DNA of 64,000 bases, from contig CAKSOL010000009.1 in assembly GCA_934477125.1 (NCBI GenBank), positions 69,893-133,892 on the forward strand. Reading direction: 5' to 3'. Shown here in pieces: positions 51,696 to 60,863 of this stretch. A program made the translations under genes and the position numbers. Source of the stretch: an uncultured Eubacteriales bacterium (GTDB lineage: Bacteria; Bacillota; Clostridia; Oscillospirales; Acutalibacteraceae). Every line of letters starts with the position of its first letter. Position 1 is the stretch's first letter. The notes beneath the pieces are model-generated. The model saw only the letters and a program-made list of their open reading frames with translations. It was not told the origin of the DNA and did not search any database.

Positions 51696-52229
51696 TTATT
51701 CGTTTACTAGGGTCACCGTCACCGTACCGATTTTTGTACCGGCTGTCTTTTCGGAAGAGAGCGCTCCGCTCAGGCTGAGTGCCGCGCTGTCAGAAGGTGC
51801 GCTCAGAGGCTCAGTATCTACGGCGCTTTCAAGATTAAGCTCTGCATCGGAAAAAGTACCGATAATTCCGCTGTACTCCGACTCAGGCGCATAGCTGAGC
51901 TGTACGGTTACGGCAGCATTGGAATGATTTGTGACTTTGATTTTGTTTGCGTCCGGCTCACAGCTCCATGCGGCTGCTTTGGCACCGTCATATTTGTGGC
52001 TGGCGGGGTTCCATGTGCCGGCGGATGCATCGGTATAGGTAAACTCCATACTGCCCCAGGCGATATCTATACTGTAAATCGTTTCAGAAGCACCGCCCGC
52101 AACATAAGTACCCTTAACCTCTGCGGAATTGCTTCCGCCTATGGCAGAGATAGAATCTGCCGCAAAGGCGGTTACGGACGTCATAGAAAGCAGCGCCAAA
52201 GTGAGAATAATTGCAAATATCTTTTTCAT
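51696..52229 (-). CDS. Small secreted protein with WGSMEFTY domain
   Basis: A 177-residue secreted protein. Signal peptide MKKIFAIILTLALLSMTSVT with cleavage after AFA. The mature part is one domain: YSIDIAWGSMEFTY, WNPASHKYDGAK, NKIKVTNHSNAAVTVQLSYA, LSLSGALS and IGTVTVTL at the end. This pattern recurs in the 52263 protein and the C-terminus of the 1631-residue protein. No known domain name applies. It could be a polymer subunit or wall-binding module. Confidence 0.75.
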   Translation of the reverse strand: MKKIFAIILTLALLSMTSVTAFAADSISAIGGSNSAEVKGTYVAGGASETIYSIDIAWGSMEFTYTDASAGTWNPASHKYDGAKAAAWSCEPDANKIKVTNHSNAAVTVQLSYAPESEYSGIIGTFSDAELNLESAVDTEPLSAPSDSAALSLSGALSSEKTAGTKIGTVTVTLVNE

Positions 52230-52262
52230 TTTCCTTCGTTCCTTTCCGGTATAAAATATAAA

Positions 52263-52781
52263 TCAACTCAGAGAAACCGTAACAGAGCCGACTTTTGTAA
52301 ATTCTAAAACATTACTTGCAAGGACTCCGGATAGCGTCAGCCTGGTGACTACGCTGTCGGCACCGTCTGCATTGTCCTCAACTCCGGCATCAAGAGTGTC
52401 GGTCGTTACGCTGAATTCGCCGGTGACGCCGCCGTAGCCCTCGGCAGCCGCATAGGCAAAATCGACCTTTACATCCTTATTGGAATGGTTGACGACGGTA
52501 ACGTCGTTGCCGTCTGCCGTCCAGCTTGCAGAGGTATTGTCGGTATACTTATGGGTAGCAGGGTCCCAGTCGCGTGTACCGGAGGCAGAATAGGTAAACT
52601 CCATTTTGCCCCATGCTACGTCCACGCTGTATACCTCCGGGGTAGTTGTGCCGCCTGCGTACTTAGCCTTAACATCGATGCTTCGGCTTCCGTTTTTGCC
52701 TATGGTATCTTCTTGAGCCGAGGCGGTAACCGGTACAGCCAAAACCAAAGCAGCCAGTAACATAACAAATATTTTTTTCAT
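52263..52781 (-). CDS. Small secreted protein with WGKMEFTY domain
   Basis: A 172-residue paralogue of the neighbouring protein: signal peptide MKKIFVMLLAALVLAVPVTA (cleaved near SAQED), then YSVDVAWGKMEFTY, WDPATHKYTDN, VTVVNHSNKDVKVDFAYA, LTLSGVLA and VGSVTVSL. It lies 33 bp upstream of the other small gene. Start at 52781 puts the signal peptide at the N-terminus; an ATG 11 codons earlier adds a charged lead and was not used. Confidence 0.75.
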   Translation of the reverse strand: MKKIFVMLLAALVLAVPVTASAQEDTIGKNGSRSIDVKAKYAGGTTTPEVYSVDVAWGKMEFTYSASGTRDWDPATHKYTDNTSASWTADGNDVTVVNHSNKDVKVDFAYAAAEGYGGVTGEFSVTTDTLDAGVEDNADGADSVVTRLTLSGVLASNVLEFTKVGSVTVSLS

Positions 52782-52836
52782 TTTAAAAAGTTCCTTTCTG
52801 TCTTTATATTTCACGCCCCTGCGGGCGAAGAAAGCA

Positions 52837-53373
52837 TCACTCAGTCACCGTGACGGTTACGGGAATTTCGGTATTTATCATCGCTTTTTCTCCGCTTGCC
52901 CGGTCATAATACAGGACGATAAATTTCCCGTCATAGCCGCCTGCGGCAAGCCGCTTTTCGGCACCGTCCAAAAGGCTCAGGGCAGAAACCCTGTTACCGG
53001 GCTCCAGTCTGCCCGACTGAAGGATAACGACATCATCTATCACAAGCTGAAGCAGCATATCCTGATTGGATTTTGTCGGGTTGGCAAACAAAAGCGCTGC
53101 GTTCCTATCCGAAAGGCTGATGCTGACCTCTTTTGCATAGGTAAGACCTACTGCTCCGCCGCCCTCAGGCTGCGAGAGCTTTTCTTCCCCGTCATCACCA
53201 ATCGGCTCAGCGTTTTCCTCAATCTGCCGCGGCGCATAATCGGGAGCAAGGACGGGAGTGCCGTCACGGAACCATATTGCCCAAACGCTGAGCCCCACGG
53301 CGGCAGCCGTAATAAGCAGCAAAAGCAAAATAAGCAGATATTTCTTCTTGTTTTCCTTTTTGTTATCATCCAT
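52837..53373 (-). CDS. Membrane-anchored beta-domain protein (operon paralogue B)
   Basis: A 178-residue protein: charged start MDDNKKENKKK, one helix (YLLILLLLLITAAAVGLSVW), a low-complexity acidic spacer (about residues 45-75), then a beta domain with MLLQLVIDDVVILQSGRLEPGNRV and a final INTEIPVTVTVTE strand. Same architecture as the 51082-51567 protein. The ATG at 53373 lies just after the stop of the giant gene, with GGAGATG upstream. Confidence 0.7.
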   Translation of the reverse strand: MDDNKKENKKKYLLILLLLLITAAAVGLSVWAIWFRDGTPVLAPDYAPRQIEENAEPIGDDGEEKLSQPEGGGAVGLTYAKEVSISLSDRNAALLFANPTKSNQDMLLQLVIDDVVILQSGRLEPGNRVSALSLLDGAEKRLAAGGYDGKFIVLYYDRASGEKAMINTEIPVTVTVTE

Positions 53374-53375
53374 GC

Positions 53376-56300
53376 TCAATCATCTCCAATCGTAACAGTT
53401 ACCGACCCGATTACCGCCTTATTCATAGATTCGGTCGGTTTCCCCTTCAAAATCAGCCAAGCAGATTTCTCTGCCCCGACAGGCAGAGTGACCGGCGCGG
53501 TAATGGCTGCCGCTCCGTCAGTAAAGCCGCCGGACACCGTGTTCTTTGACTGCGTGTAGCGATAGGAGACGCTGACCGCAGCTTCGCCGCTGTTTCGGAC
53601 GGTGATTTTGTTTCCGTTCGTTTTATCCGGCTTCCAGCCTACGCCGTCATAGGTATGTGCCGCCGCATTCCATGCTCCGTCCGAATAGGTAAACTCCATA
53701 TCCGCCCAGGTAATATCCACGCTGACAATATCAATATGAATATCTTTGCAGCTTACGGAACTGTTCCCCGCATTATCAATGGCTGTCACGGTTATTCTTG
53801 TATCGCCTGCCGGAAGCTCTGTCAGCGTAAAGCCGACGTCTGCTCCCCCGCTTGCCGGTACACTTCCGGTTTTCAGAGCTTCATTGCTGTTTTCTATCTC
53901 ATAGGCTACCGAAGCAAGCCCCGACGAGCCTGCGCCATTCTTACTGTCATTTACGGTAACTTTAATTCCGGAACCTGCGGAATAATCGCCAAAAGAAATC
54001 TTAGGAGCGGTCTTATCTATCTGAATCTTCTTAAAGCCCTCGGTTTTGTTGGCTTCTCTGCCTGTAACCGTATCACCTGCATTATCGTAAACCTTGTAAT
54101 AGACGTAATACTCGCCCTCGTCGCTTACGGTAATTGTATTTCCGATAAGCTCCGTCAGTCCCTCGGTCGGGATTTCGTTGTTATTTGAAACGATTTTATA
54201 CCATTTCTTCCCGACTCCGCTCTGGCCGTCGCCTGCGGTTATTGTAATAGTCTGATTATCCTTCGACCAGCTGTCCGAACCGCCGCTTACGGCTGCGGTC
54301 GGCGGATCAAAATCCAGCTTATCGACCTTTACGGCAGCGCTGTTCTCTCCGCCGTAGTCAAGATCGCGGACAGTCACAGTATAATTCCCGTTCTGCCTTG
54401 CCCAGACCTGACCGCTTGACTCAGTACTTGTTTTGCCGTCCGGTAAAATAACCTCATAATTCTTTCCGACATAATCCGAAAGTTGCCAGGTCAAGGTTGC
54501 CGTATCGTTTGTCCATACTGTCGGCGCGCCTGTTATGGTGATTGCCGGCGTATGATTATCAACCGCCGTTTGAGAAATCACCGTATAAGGCGACGAATAG
54601 GCTGTGCAGGTATGGTTCAGATAATCGGAAACCTTTATATGCAGGTATTTGACAGTCGGCGCACTTTCGCTTGCCGTATAAGTAACCGTCGCTGCGCCGG
54701 TCTGAAGTGTTGTCCAGGAATTCGGCGCTGCGGTACCGTTCGTCCAGCCGTACTGCACGGTTTTCACACCCGAATGTGCGTCGGCATAGGTTATCGGCAA
54801 AACAATTTTTGTGTAAATGCCGCTTTTGGGCGATTCAGCGGAGCCGTCTGTCGGCTCTCCGACAGAAGCCGTAGGATTTACCCTATCAATCCTCTCAACC
54901 TGAACGGTTTTAGAAACGGTAACGTCTCCTGCTGTAAGCAGAAACGTATAATAACCGCTTTCGGTAACAGTAACGCTCGCCGCAGTTTTGCTCAGCGTTG
55001 TCCACGATGACGCATCCGATTTGCGGTATTTCAGCGTTTGCGCTCCCGACGCCGAAATGCTTATTTTTCTGCTTTCAGCCCAGTTTGTATTATCTGCCGT
55101 AACGGTCAGCGTCGGCGGCGTACTGCCCGATGCAGGGTTCGCAGCCGTACCGAAATCAAGACAGGCGTTTTTATAGGTCGAAGCGCCCGTTGTGGCATAA
55201 ACCGCTTTCACGTGAAGATACCACTTGCCGTTTGACGCTCCGCTGCCCGGCTCTTTCCGGATTGAAAGCGAAAGTCCTGAATTTTTCGCAGCCGTAAGCT
55301 CTGACGATGAAAGCTCCACCCAGCCGTTCGTGGGCGCGGTCGCTGAATCCGACCAGGCGCAGCTCATTCCCGTGGTCTTTGCCTTAACCTCATTAACCGT
55401 AACGGTTGCCTTGCCGGTGCCGCTCGTAATGCCGTTTGCCGTAACGATGAAATTCGGTACTGATGTATCAACGGCTGCCGTTGTGGTTCCCGTGCCGCTT
55501 TCTGTCGCTTTGGTGGTTGTGCCGTTGCACATATCCTTGATATAGCTTGTATTTGTGATACCGTTCACAGCAAGCCTTCCGCTTGCGTTTTCCGCCACAG
55601 TTCCCTTAAAATAGAGAACATTCGTATTTGCACCGCCGGCATAAGAGGCTTTTCCCCAGGATGTATTCACCACAACGCTTTTAATATTGACGCTGTTTAC
55701 GCTGTCAACAATCTCATCAAAAATCAGAGAAACCGTAAAGGTATCTCCAACCTTATAAACCCCTCCCGCCATGGGAGCGACCGAGACAAGCTGGGGTTCT
55801 TGGGTGTCAAGCAGCTTGAGGTAATTGTATTCATCCTTTTCAACCCATTTATCTCCGCCGCTGCCGCTGGCGCTGTATCCGACAGCGATTTTATCCTGAG
55901 TAACAGGAAAAACCAGAGCGGTACTGTTCCCAAAGCCGTTCTTTATATATTCGTTCGTAGGCTTTCTTGCCGTTGTTCCGGCTCCGGACGGGAAGCAGTA
56001 GGCAGCATAATTTTTATTTGCGCTGCCTGCTCCCCCGTGTTCCAGAGTCATTGCATAGGCAGCGGGGTTCATATCGTTAAAATTTGTAAATCCCTTGTAT
56101 TCCCCGTCGTATGGGTAAAAATTTGTATTTATAGAACCGCCGGGAGTAATCTGAATATGCTGATATCCGGCATTTTCCTCTTTGATTTTAACCTGCATAT
56201 AATACGAAAGACCGGTTGCCGTGTTTCTCCAGTAATTCTCATTTAAATTTGAAACGCTGACCGTTATCGTACGCGAAGCGGCGCTTCCCGTTTTTCCGTT

Positions 56301-58271
56301 ATACCAGCCCAATTTGTCATCTTCATAGTCGCCGCGCGTCGTCTCATCGGTGTACGACGCAAAACATTTATAGTCGGTATAGTAATTCCGGTTTACTGTA
56401 TAAGAGGAGCCGTTTGCCATCGTCCTTGCGGCGCTCGCTGTACTGCCCAGGCTTCCGCCTCCGACTACCCTGTAAATTTCAACCGAATAGGTGCGGTCCG
56501 CGTTACTGTATGCGGTGGCGGGCTTGTTGATGTACGGTGTATTTGCGGTCTTTTCTGTTATTGTTATGGTTTTTGATTTTTCTCCTGCATTAAAGGTCAG
56601 CGTGCCGTTTTTGTGCGTAAAGTGCGTACCGCCTACCGCCGAGCCGTTGACCGTGCGATAATAGACGGTCTGCGTACCTTCGGTGCCGTCGCTTCTTGTT
56701 ACCGTAAAGGTGCTGTTATTATTGTTTTTTATCGTAAAGGTGCCGTATGCAGGAAGTCCTAACCCTATTGCAATTTCCTCGCTGTAATAGGTAACTCCGC
56801 CTGCCGTAATATACGCTCTGGCATAATATTCTACGCCCTTTTGCAGATTATCCGCCGTGACGGAAATTTTGTCGCCTGCCCTGCTTGCCGCAGTCGCCGT
56901 TGCTGCTTTGCCGTTATTTACGGTAAGGCTCGGAGAGTTCATAACTCCCCACACAAAGCCGCTTTCCGTAATCGCGTCGGTTCCGGGATTGTTCAGCCTT
57001 GCGGTGAGATTTTTTGTGCTTTCCGTAAAAACGGGCGCCGAGATATCCACATAAGAAGAAACGTAAACCGAGCATTTCTTTGAGGCAGTATTTCCCGCTT
57101 TATCCGTTGCCGTTACCGTGACATTTTTATTGCCGGGCGTTGCGGTAAAGCCTGTCGGCAAGGTCACGGTAACGGTACATTCCGAAACAGGCTCGTTGTC
57201 CGTGACGGTGAGCGCGGCTTGCACCGCTTTTTTTACGGTTTCATCGGAATCACCCGTCATAACCTGAGTAGGGGTATAGCCGATATTCGGCGCCTGAATG
57301 TCCTTCCAATGAGCCGAAAGCTGCATTGATTTTTCAGGGATAAAGCTCTGTCCTGCCGAATATGTCTTGTTTGTTTCGGTATCCCTCCAGTTTACAAACG
57401 AATAACCGGAGCGGGTCGGCTTCTGAGAAGATATTTTGCTGTTTTCTTTCTTCCAGACCGCCTGAGTTGAAGGAACGCTGCCTGCATTTTCGCTGTTTCC
57501 GTCATAGCGCACAGCCAGCGGACTTTGGAAATTTGCCGTAATGGAATTTCCGACGCTGTCTGAAACAACAAACATAACCGTGTCAGGTGAATTAAACGAA
57601 ACAGTATAGCTTCCGTAATCTAAAACCTTGATTTTATCGCCATCATATGTAATGGTAACGGTATAATCCTCCGGCTTCTCCGAGCCCTGCTTTTCAATAT
57701 TATTAAGCGAAGCCGACACGCCGCCGGAGGTAACGCTTTCCTCCTCATAGGTATAGGCATAGTACGGACCGCAGTTCTGCGCTCCGCCGTATCCGCAGAA
57801 ATAGCGGTATTCCGTAGGAATTTTGGAATTCGGAACCTTATAAAGTCCTCCGACTATGCAGTTGTCAAAATCCTTGCCCGGCGTAATCACATCCACATAA
57901 ACCTTTACCGCGGCATCTTTTCCATACTTGAATTTTATGTAGCCGGCAGATTTGTTTGTCACATTCGTTGCCTTTAAAATTGCTCCTGCGCCAAGCGAGG
58001 ACACCGCATCGCCGTAATCGTAAATACCGTTTAAAAACGCATAGGTCTGACCCGGCGTGAACTCCGTTGTTTCCGCAAAGCTGTGATAAATAAACGCCTT
58101 TCCGCTGCCGTCTATTCTTCTCAGCGCTATGGGCGAAGCTTCATTTTCCGCATTGGCAGCAAATCCGCCGTTCCACGGTGCCGTTCCGACAAGCTGAGAA
58201 AATACGATGATAATACACAATACCGCCGCCGACAGGCGATTTATTATTTGCTTTTCCCTATCCTTAATCAT
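53376..58271 (-). CDS. Giant secreted multidomain surface protein (1631 aa)
   Basis: The signal peptide lies at residues 1-43 (a helix near LSAAVLCIIIVFSQLVG), followed by a globular region. An InlB-type B-repeat lies at about 253-322 (GYSFVNWRDTETNKTY), then Ig-like segments (VTVTATDKAGNTASKK) and a Calx-beta-like stretch at about 500-620 (GGTHFTHKNGTLTFNAGEKS). More Ig-like units follow with YxLxxTAGDG/IDKTAP-type linkers. The last 120 residues repeat the domain of the small secreted proteins (VDITWADMEFTY, WNAAAHTYDG, KITVRNSGEAAVSVSYRY, IGSVTVTI). No sorting signal, so attachment likely uses that C-terminal domain. Overlaps the 92-residue gene by 4 bp. Confidence 0.85.
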   Translation of the reverse strand: MIKDREKQIINRLSAAVLCIIIVFSQLVGTAPWNGGFAANAENEASPIALRRIDGSGKAFIYHSFAETTEFTPGQTYAFLNGIYDYGDAVSSLGAGAILKATNVTNKSAGYIKFKYGKDAAVKVYVDVITPGKDFDNCIVGGLYKVPNSKIPTEYRYFCGYGGAQNCGPYYAYTYEEESVTSGGVSASLNNIEKQGSEKPEDYTVTITYDGDKIKVLDYGSYTVSFNSPDTVMFVVSDSVGNSITANFQSPLAVRYDGNSENAGSVPSTQAVWKKENSKISSQKPTRSGYSFVNWRDTETNKTYSAGQSFIPEKSMQLSAHWKDIQAPNIGYTPTQVMTGDSDETVKKAVQAALTVTDNEPVSECTVTVTLPTGFTATPGNKNVTVTATDKAGNTASKKCSVYVSSYVDISAPVFTESTKNLTARLNNPGTDAITESGFVWGVMNSPSLTVNNGKAATATAASRAGDKISVTADNLQKGVEYYARAYITAGGVTYYSEEIAIGLGLPAYGTFTIKNNNNSTFTVTRSDGTEGTQTVYYRTVNGSAVGGTHFTHKNGTLTFNAGEKSKTITITEKTANTPYINKPATAYSNADRTYSVEIYRVVGGGSLGSTASAARTMANGSSYTVNRNYYTDYKCFASYTDETTRGDYEDDKLGWYNGKTGSAASRTITVSVSNLNENYWRNTATGLSYYMQVKIKEENAGYQHIQITPGGSINTNFYPYDGEYKGFTNFNDMNPAAYAMTLEHGGAGSANKNYAAYCFPSGAGTTARKPTNEYIKNGFGNSTALVFPVTQDKIAVGYSASGSGGDKWVEKDEYNYLKLLDTQEPQLVSVAPMAGGVYKVGDTFTVSLIFDEIVDSVNSVNIKSVVVNTSWGKASYAGGANTNVLYFKGTVAENASGRLAVNGITNTSYIKDMCNGTTTKATESGTGTTTAAVDTSVPNFIVTANGITSGTGKATVTVNEVKAKTTGMSCAWSDSATAPTNGWVELSSSELTAAKNSGLSLSIRKEPGSGASNGKWYLHVKAVYATTGASTYKNACLDFGTAANPASGSTPPTLTVTADNTNWAESRKISISASGAQTLKYRKSDASSWTTLSKTAASVTVTESGYYTFLLTAGDVTVSKTVQVERIDRVNPTASVGEPTDGSAESPKSGIYTKIVLPITYADAHSGVKTVQYGWTNGTAAPNSWTTLQTGAATVTYTASESAPTVKYLHIKVSDYLNHTCTAYSSPYTVISQTAVDNHTPAITITGAPTVWTNDTATLTWQLSDYVGKNYEVILPDGKTSTESSGQVWARQNGNYTVTVRDLDYGGENSAAVKVDKLDFDPPTAAVSGGSDSWSKDNQTITITAGDGQSGVGKKWYKIVSNNNEIPTEGLTELIGNTITVSDEGEYYVYYKVYDNAGDTVTGREANKTEGFKKIQIDKTAPKISFGDYSAGSGIKVTVNDSKNGAGSSGLASVAYEIENSNEALKTGSVPASGGADVGFTLTELPAGDTRITVTAIDNAGNSSVSCKDIHIDIVSVDITWADMEFTYSDGAWNAAAHTYDGVGWKPDKTNGNKITVRNSGEAAVSVSYRYTQSKNTVSGGFTDGAAAITAPVTLPVGAEKSAWLILKGKPTESMNKAVIGSVTVTIGDD

Positions 58272-58546
58272 TCGTTTCGTCCCCCTTCCGATAAGCCTGA
58301 CTGTTCTAAAAGCAGCTGGTCTGTCTTCTTCCGTAAGAGGAGCAGCATATCAAGCTCCTTGAGCGATAAATCAAAGCCTTCTTCGCCGAACAGCGCCAGC
58401 AGCTCGGTAAGATAGCTCTTTTTGCTCATTTCACTTCGCCGCAGAGAGAGGTTTTTCAGCGCTGTTTTCAATTTCTCATTGGTATCAAGCTCATAATTGA
58501 ACCTTGCCGCCTTGCCAAAGGTCAGTCTTTTTTTACCGAAAAGCAC
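58268..58546 (-). CDS. Small hydrophilic protein leading the surface operon
   Basis: A 92-residue charged, helical cytoplasmic protein (KTALKNLSLRRSEMSKKSYL, FDLSLKELDMLLLLRKKTDQ) with no signal peptide. The start is GTG at 58546, with GGGGGGTGA upstream. Its stop overlaps the giant gene's ATG (ATGA). Family not recognised; position suggests a regulatory or assembly role. Confidence 0.6.
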   Translation of the reverse strand: MLFGKKRLTFGKAARFNYELDTNEKLKTALKNLSLRRSEMSKKSYLTELLALFGEEGFDLSLKELDMLLLLRKKTDQLLLEQSGLSEGGRNE

Positions 58547-58579
58547 GCGCTTTCACCCCCCGGACACCATGAATTTAGT

Positions 58580-58600
58580 TAAGTATAACTTAAGTATAGC
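58580..58600 (-). promoter_or_regulatory. Candidate -10 region of the surface operon
   Basis: On the reverse strand TATACT occurs twice (58582-58587 and 58593-58598) in an 11-bp direct repeat TATACTTAAG/TATACTTAAC. No good -35 exists, as expected for an activator-dependent promoter. 36-47 bp before the start codon. Confidence 0.5.
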
Positions 58601-58626
58601 AAAAAACCACCCTTACGGATGGTTTT
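58601..58626 (-). terminator. Terminator of the kinase-regulator operon
   Basis: AAAACCA-CC/GG-TGGTTTT stem followed by T6 on the reverse strand. It sits between the kinase gene and the surface operon promoter. Confidence 0.75.
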
Positions 58627-58629
58627 CTT

Positions 58630-58660
58630 CGTAATTGGTCATTTTTTAAGCGTAATTGGT
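58630..58660 (-). promoter_or_regulatory. Two 10-bp direct repeats, likely LytTR binding site
   Basis: ACCAATTACG occurs twice on the reverse strand (58651-58660 and 58630-58639), exactly 21 bp apart, two helical turns. LytTR regulators bind such paired direct repeats. They lie some 32-70 bp upstream of the -10 candidates and directly after the kinase gene stop. Confidence 0.65.
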
Positions 58661-58668
58661 TTTCGGGG

Positions 58669-59946
58669 TCAGGTTTTCAGGATAACGCATAGGGTAAGAA
58701 TACCGTTCTCCAAACGATAGCTTACATCGCCGTTGTATTTTTTTGCTGCCGTCAGCATACTTTCCATACCGATTCCCTTCTGCTTTATCATACTGTTTTC
58801 GATAACAAGTCCCGGCTTGCAGGGGTTACTGCACACGATAACGGTTTTATCCGAAACCGTTCGGATATTGACCGTTATCTCGCCGTGAGCGCCGCATTCC
58901 CTGCACCCGTTGACGGCGTTTTCCAAAAGATTTGAAAGAATGGCAACAAAATCCATATCGCTGACGGCGGTTTCTTCCTGCGTGTCCGCTTCAACAGAAA
59001 CACAAATTCCGGCATTTTGAGCTTTGGTATAAAAGCCGCTGAGTATTGCGTTTACCGTCACGTTAGAACAAAATTCTTTAGGCTTTGCAGCGTCCAGACT
59101 CTCGTTATACTGTTCTATGTAGTGCAGAGCCTGATTAGTCTCTCCCTTTTGGAGCATGGCGGCAATATTTTGATTGTGATGTCTGAAGTCGTGCCGGATG
59201 GTTTTGGCAAACAGCTCATTTTCTTTTGCGGCCTTAAGCTGGAGCTGCAAATACTTCATATTTTCTTCAATCAGCTCCATTCTGCTTTCCTTTATCATAT
59301 AGCGTATCATACCGAAAATAATCCACAATACCGAAAAATAAATCAGAACAGTAACGACAAACAGAGGGCTGTACCACGCCCTGAAATCATTTTTCATAGT
59401 ATAAATAAAGCAAAATATAGAAAATACAATCAAAAACATCACGGAAACCAGCGAGATAGAGCGCCAGATTTTATTGTTTGATCCGGGCACCTCCCGCATT
59501 GCCGGACGCAAAAAGACGACATATGCCCATATCGCCGGCAGATACAGCAGGGTTCTTATAACCGTTTTCGCGTATACGGCAGCGGCGCCGTATTCATTCC
59601 TGAACCATATGCTGCTTATCATAGCGGCGCTACAGAAGAAAATACAGAACATAGATGAATAGGTAAGAAACAGAAACACCTTTTTATAGGCAGGGTCGGT
59701 CGAAGTCGCCATAAAAATAATAAACGACACCAAAAGGGTACTTACAAACGTAAGGGAAGCCGCATGAAAAGAATGAATGTCAAACAGCACCCTGGAAACA
59801 AGCATTGCAAGACAGACAAAGACGGTTAAAAATACGAAATATATCGAAACTGTCTTTTTAACGGAATATTTCCGTTCGGTCATAACGGCAAAGCAAACAA
59901 TGTGCATCAGGACTGTAAGCATTAAAGCCGCAAGCTGCCGTGTCAT
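58669..59946 (-). CDS. GHKL-type sensor histidine kinase (AgrC/VirS-like)
   Basis: 425 residues. Six hydrophobic helices to about residue 215, then a coiled segment, the dimerization-phosphoacceptor motif TIRHDFRHHNQNIAAML (His in RHDFRHH), and the GHKL ATPase with N box NLLENAVNGCREC, G1/G2 around MIKQKGIGMESMLTAAKKY. The layout matches AgrC-type sensors, which detect peptides. No autoinducer peptide gene is visible beside it. The stop is 8 bp before the direct repeats. Overlaps the regulator gene by 4 bp. Confidence 0.9.
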   Translation of the reverse strand: MTRQLAALMLTVLMHIVCFAVMTERKYSVKKTVSIYFVFLTVFVCLAMLVSRVLFDIHSFHAASLTFVSTLLVSFIIFMATSTDPAYKKVFLFLTYSSMFCIFFCSAAMISSIWFRNEYGAAAVYAKTVIRTLLYLPAIWAYVVFLRPAMREVPGSNNKIWRSISLVSVMFLIVFSIFCFIYTMKNDFRAWYSPLFVVTVLIYFSVLWIIFGMIRYMIKESRMELIEENMKYLQLQLKAAKENELFAKTIRHDFRHHNQNIAAMLQKGETNQALHYIEQYNESLDAAKPKEFCSNVTVNAILSGFYTKAQNAGICVSVEADTQEETAVSDMDFVAILSNLLENAVNGCRECGAHGEITVNIRTVSDKTVIVCSNPCKPGLVIENSMIKQKGIGMESMLTAAKKYNGDVSYRLENGILTLCVILKT

Positions 59947-60671
59947 TTTCCGGTTGCCTCCCTTGTGTAAAAATCAAAATACTGCTTTTTCAGTTCTCCT
60001 CTAAGCCGCCGGGGAACGGGTATGCGATCTCCGTTTGACATTTCAAGGGTCGTTTCAAGCAGGCTTTGCACGAAGCGCAGGTTTACTATGTATGACGCCC
60101 CGACCGCCGCGAAGCAATTTGCTGTCTGAAATATATTTTTAAGCTCCGTAAGGGTTATATGCGTTTTCAGGCGTTTGCCTGATTTTAAACAGATTTCCGC
60201 AATGTGATTTTTTGCCTCCGCATATAAAACGTTATACAAATCTATGCGGTGAATTTCCTTTCCGCACGGAACGGTAATATATAAACGGTTGCGTCTCTTT
60301 TCAACGGCTCTGTCAAGCGTATCCGTCAACCGCTGTTTGGTGTACGGCTTTGTAAGATAGTCGCCTGCATGAAGCGCAAACGCTTCCACCGCAAAATCGG
60401 GGCTTGTCGTCAAAAAGATAATATCGGTGTCATCTCCGCTTTTGCCGAGAATTTCCCGCGCAACCTCGGTACCCAAAATACCGGGCATACAAATATCCAG
60501 CAGCGCGATATCCGGAACACCGCTTTTGCCCATCTCTTCCAGCATATTGAAAGGATTTAAAAAGCATTTTACGGCGAGCGAAAGCTCCGGATGTGTCAGG
60601 GCGTATTCGGAAACAATTTGCCGCATATTTTCAAGCTCGGTTTTTTGGTCATCACATATCATAAGGTTCAT
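59943..60671 (-). CDS. LytTR-family response regulator
   Basis: A 242-residue response regulator: receiver with MNLMICDDQKTELENM, phospho-Asp in IALLDICMPGILG, and TKPYTKQRL; then a LytTR DNA-binding domain (LYITVPCGKEIHRIDLYNVLYAEAKNH, RFVQSLLETTLEMSNGDRIPVPRR). Encoded just upstream of its kinase with a 4-bp overlap. Its likely target is the direct repeat in front of the surface operon. A promoter should lie in 60672-60800 but no clean one was identified. Confidence 0.92.
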   Translation of the reverse strand: MNLMICDDQKTELENMRQIVSEYALTHPELSLAVKCFLNPFNMLEEMGKSGVPDIALLDICMPGILGTEVAREILGKSGDDTDIIFLTTSPDFAVEAFALHAGDYLTKPYTKQRLTDTLDRAVEKRRNRLYITVPCGKEIHRIDLYNVLYAEAKNHIAEICLKSGKRLKTHITLTELKNIFQTANCFAAVGASYIVNLRFVQSLLETTLEMSNGDRIPVPRRLRGELKKQYFDFYTREATGK

Positions 60672-60824
60672 AATAACATCCCCAATCCCCGGAATGATAT
60701 CGGCAGTCTGCTTTTACTTAAAATCAATGTATTTTACACAAATTGTACGCAGATACAAAAATCCGTTTCGCATTATATCACATTTTCCGACAAATTTCAA
60801 TCCACCCTGACGGCGGATACAGAA

Positions 60825-60863
60825 AAAGTCCCGGTATTTCCAAAACAGAAACACCGGGACTTT
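60825..60863. terminator. Hairpin upstream of the regulator operon
   Basis: AAAGTCCCGGT/ACCGGGACTTT stem with 17-base loop. T run on the plus side is short. May end transcription from the mobile region. Confidence 0.5.

Noticed and set aside
50400..58271. Classical WxL system
   Set aside because: Layout is similar but the shared domain lacks the paired W-x-L motifs of the WxL domain and no DUF916 protein is recognisable.
58669..60671. agr-type peptide quorum locus
   Set aside because: Kinase and regulator fit, but no AgrB or AgrD-like gene is present on either side.
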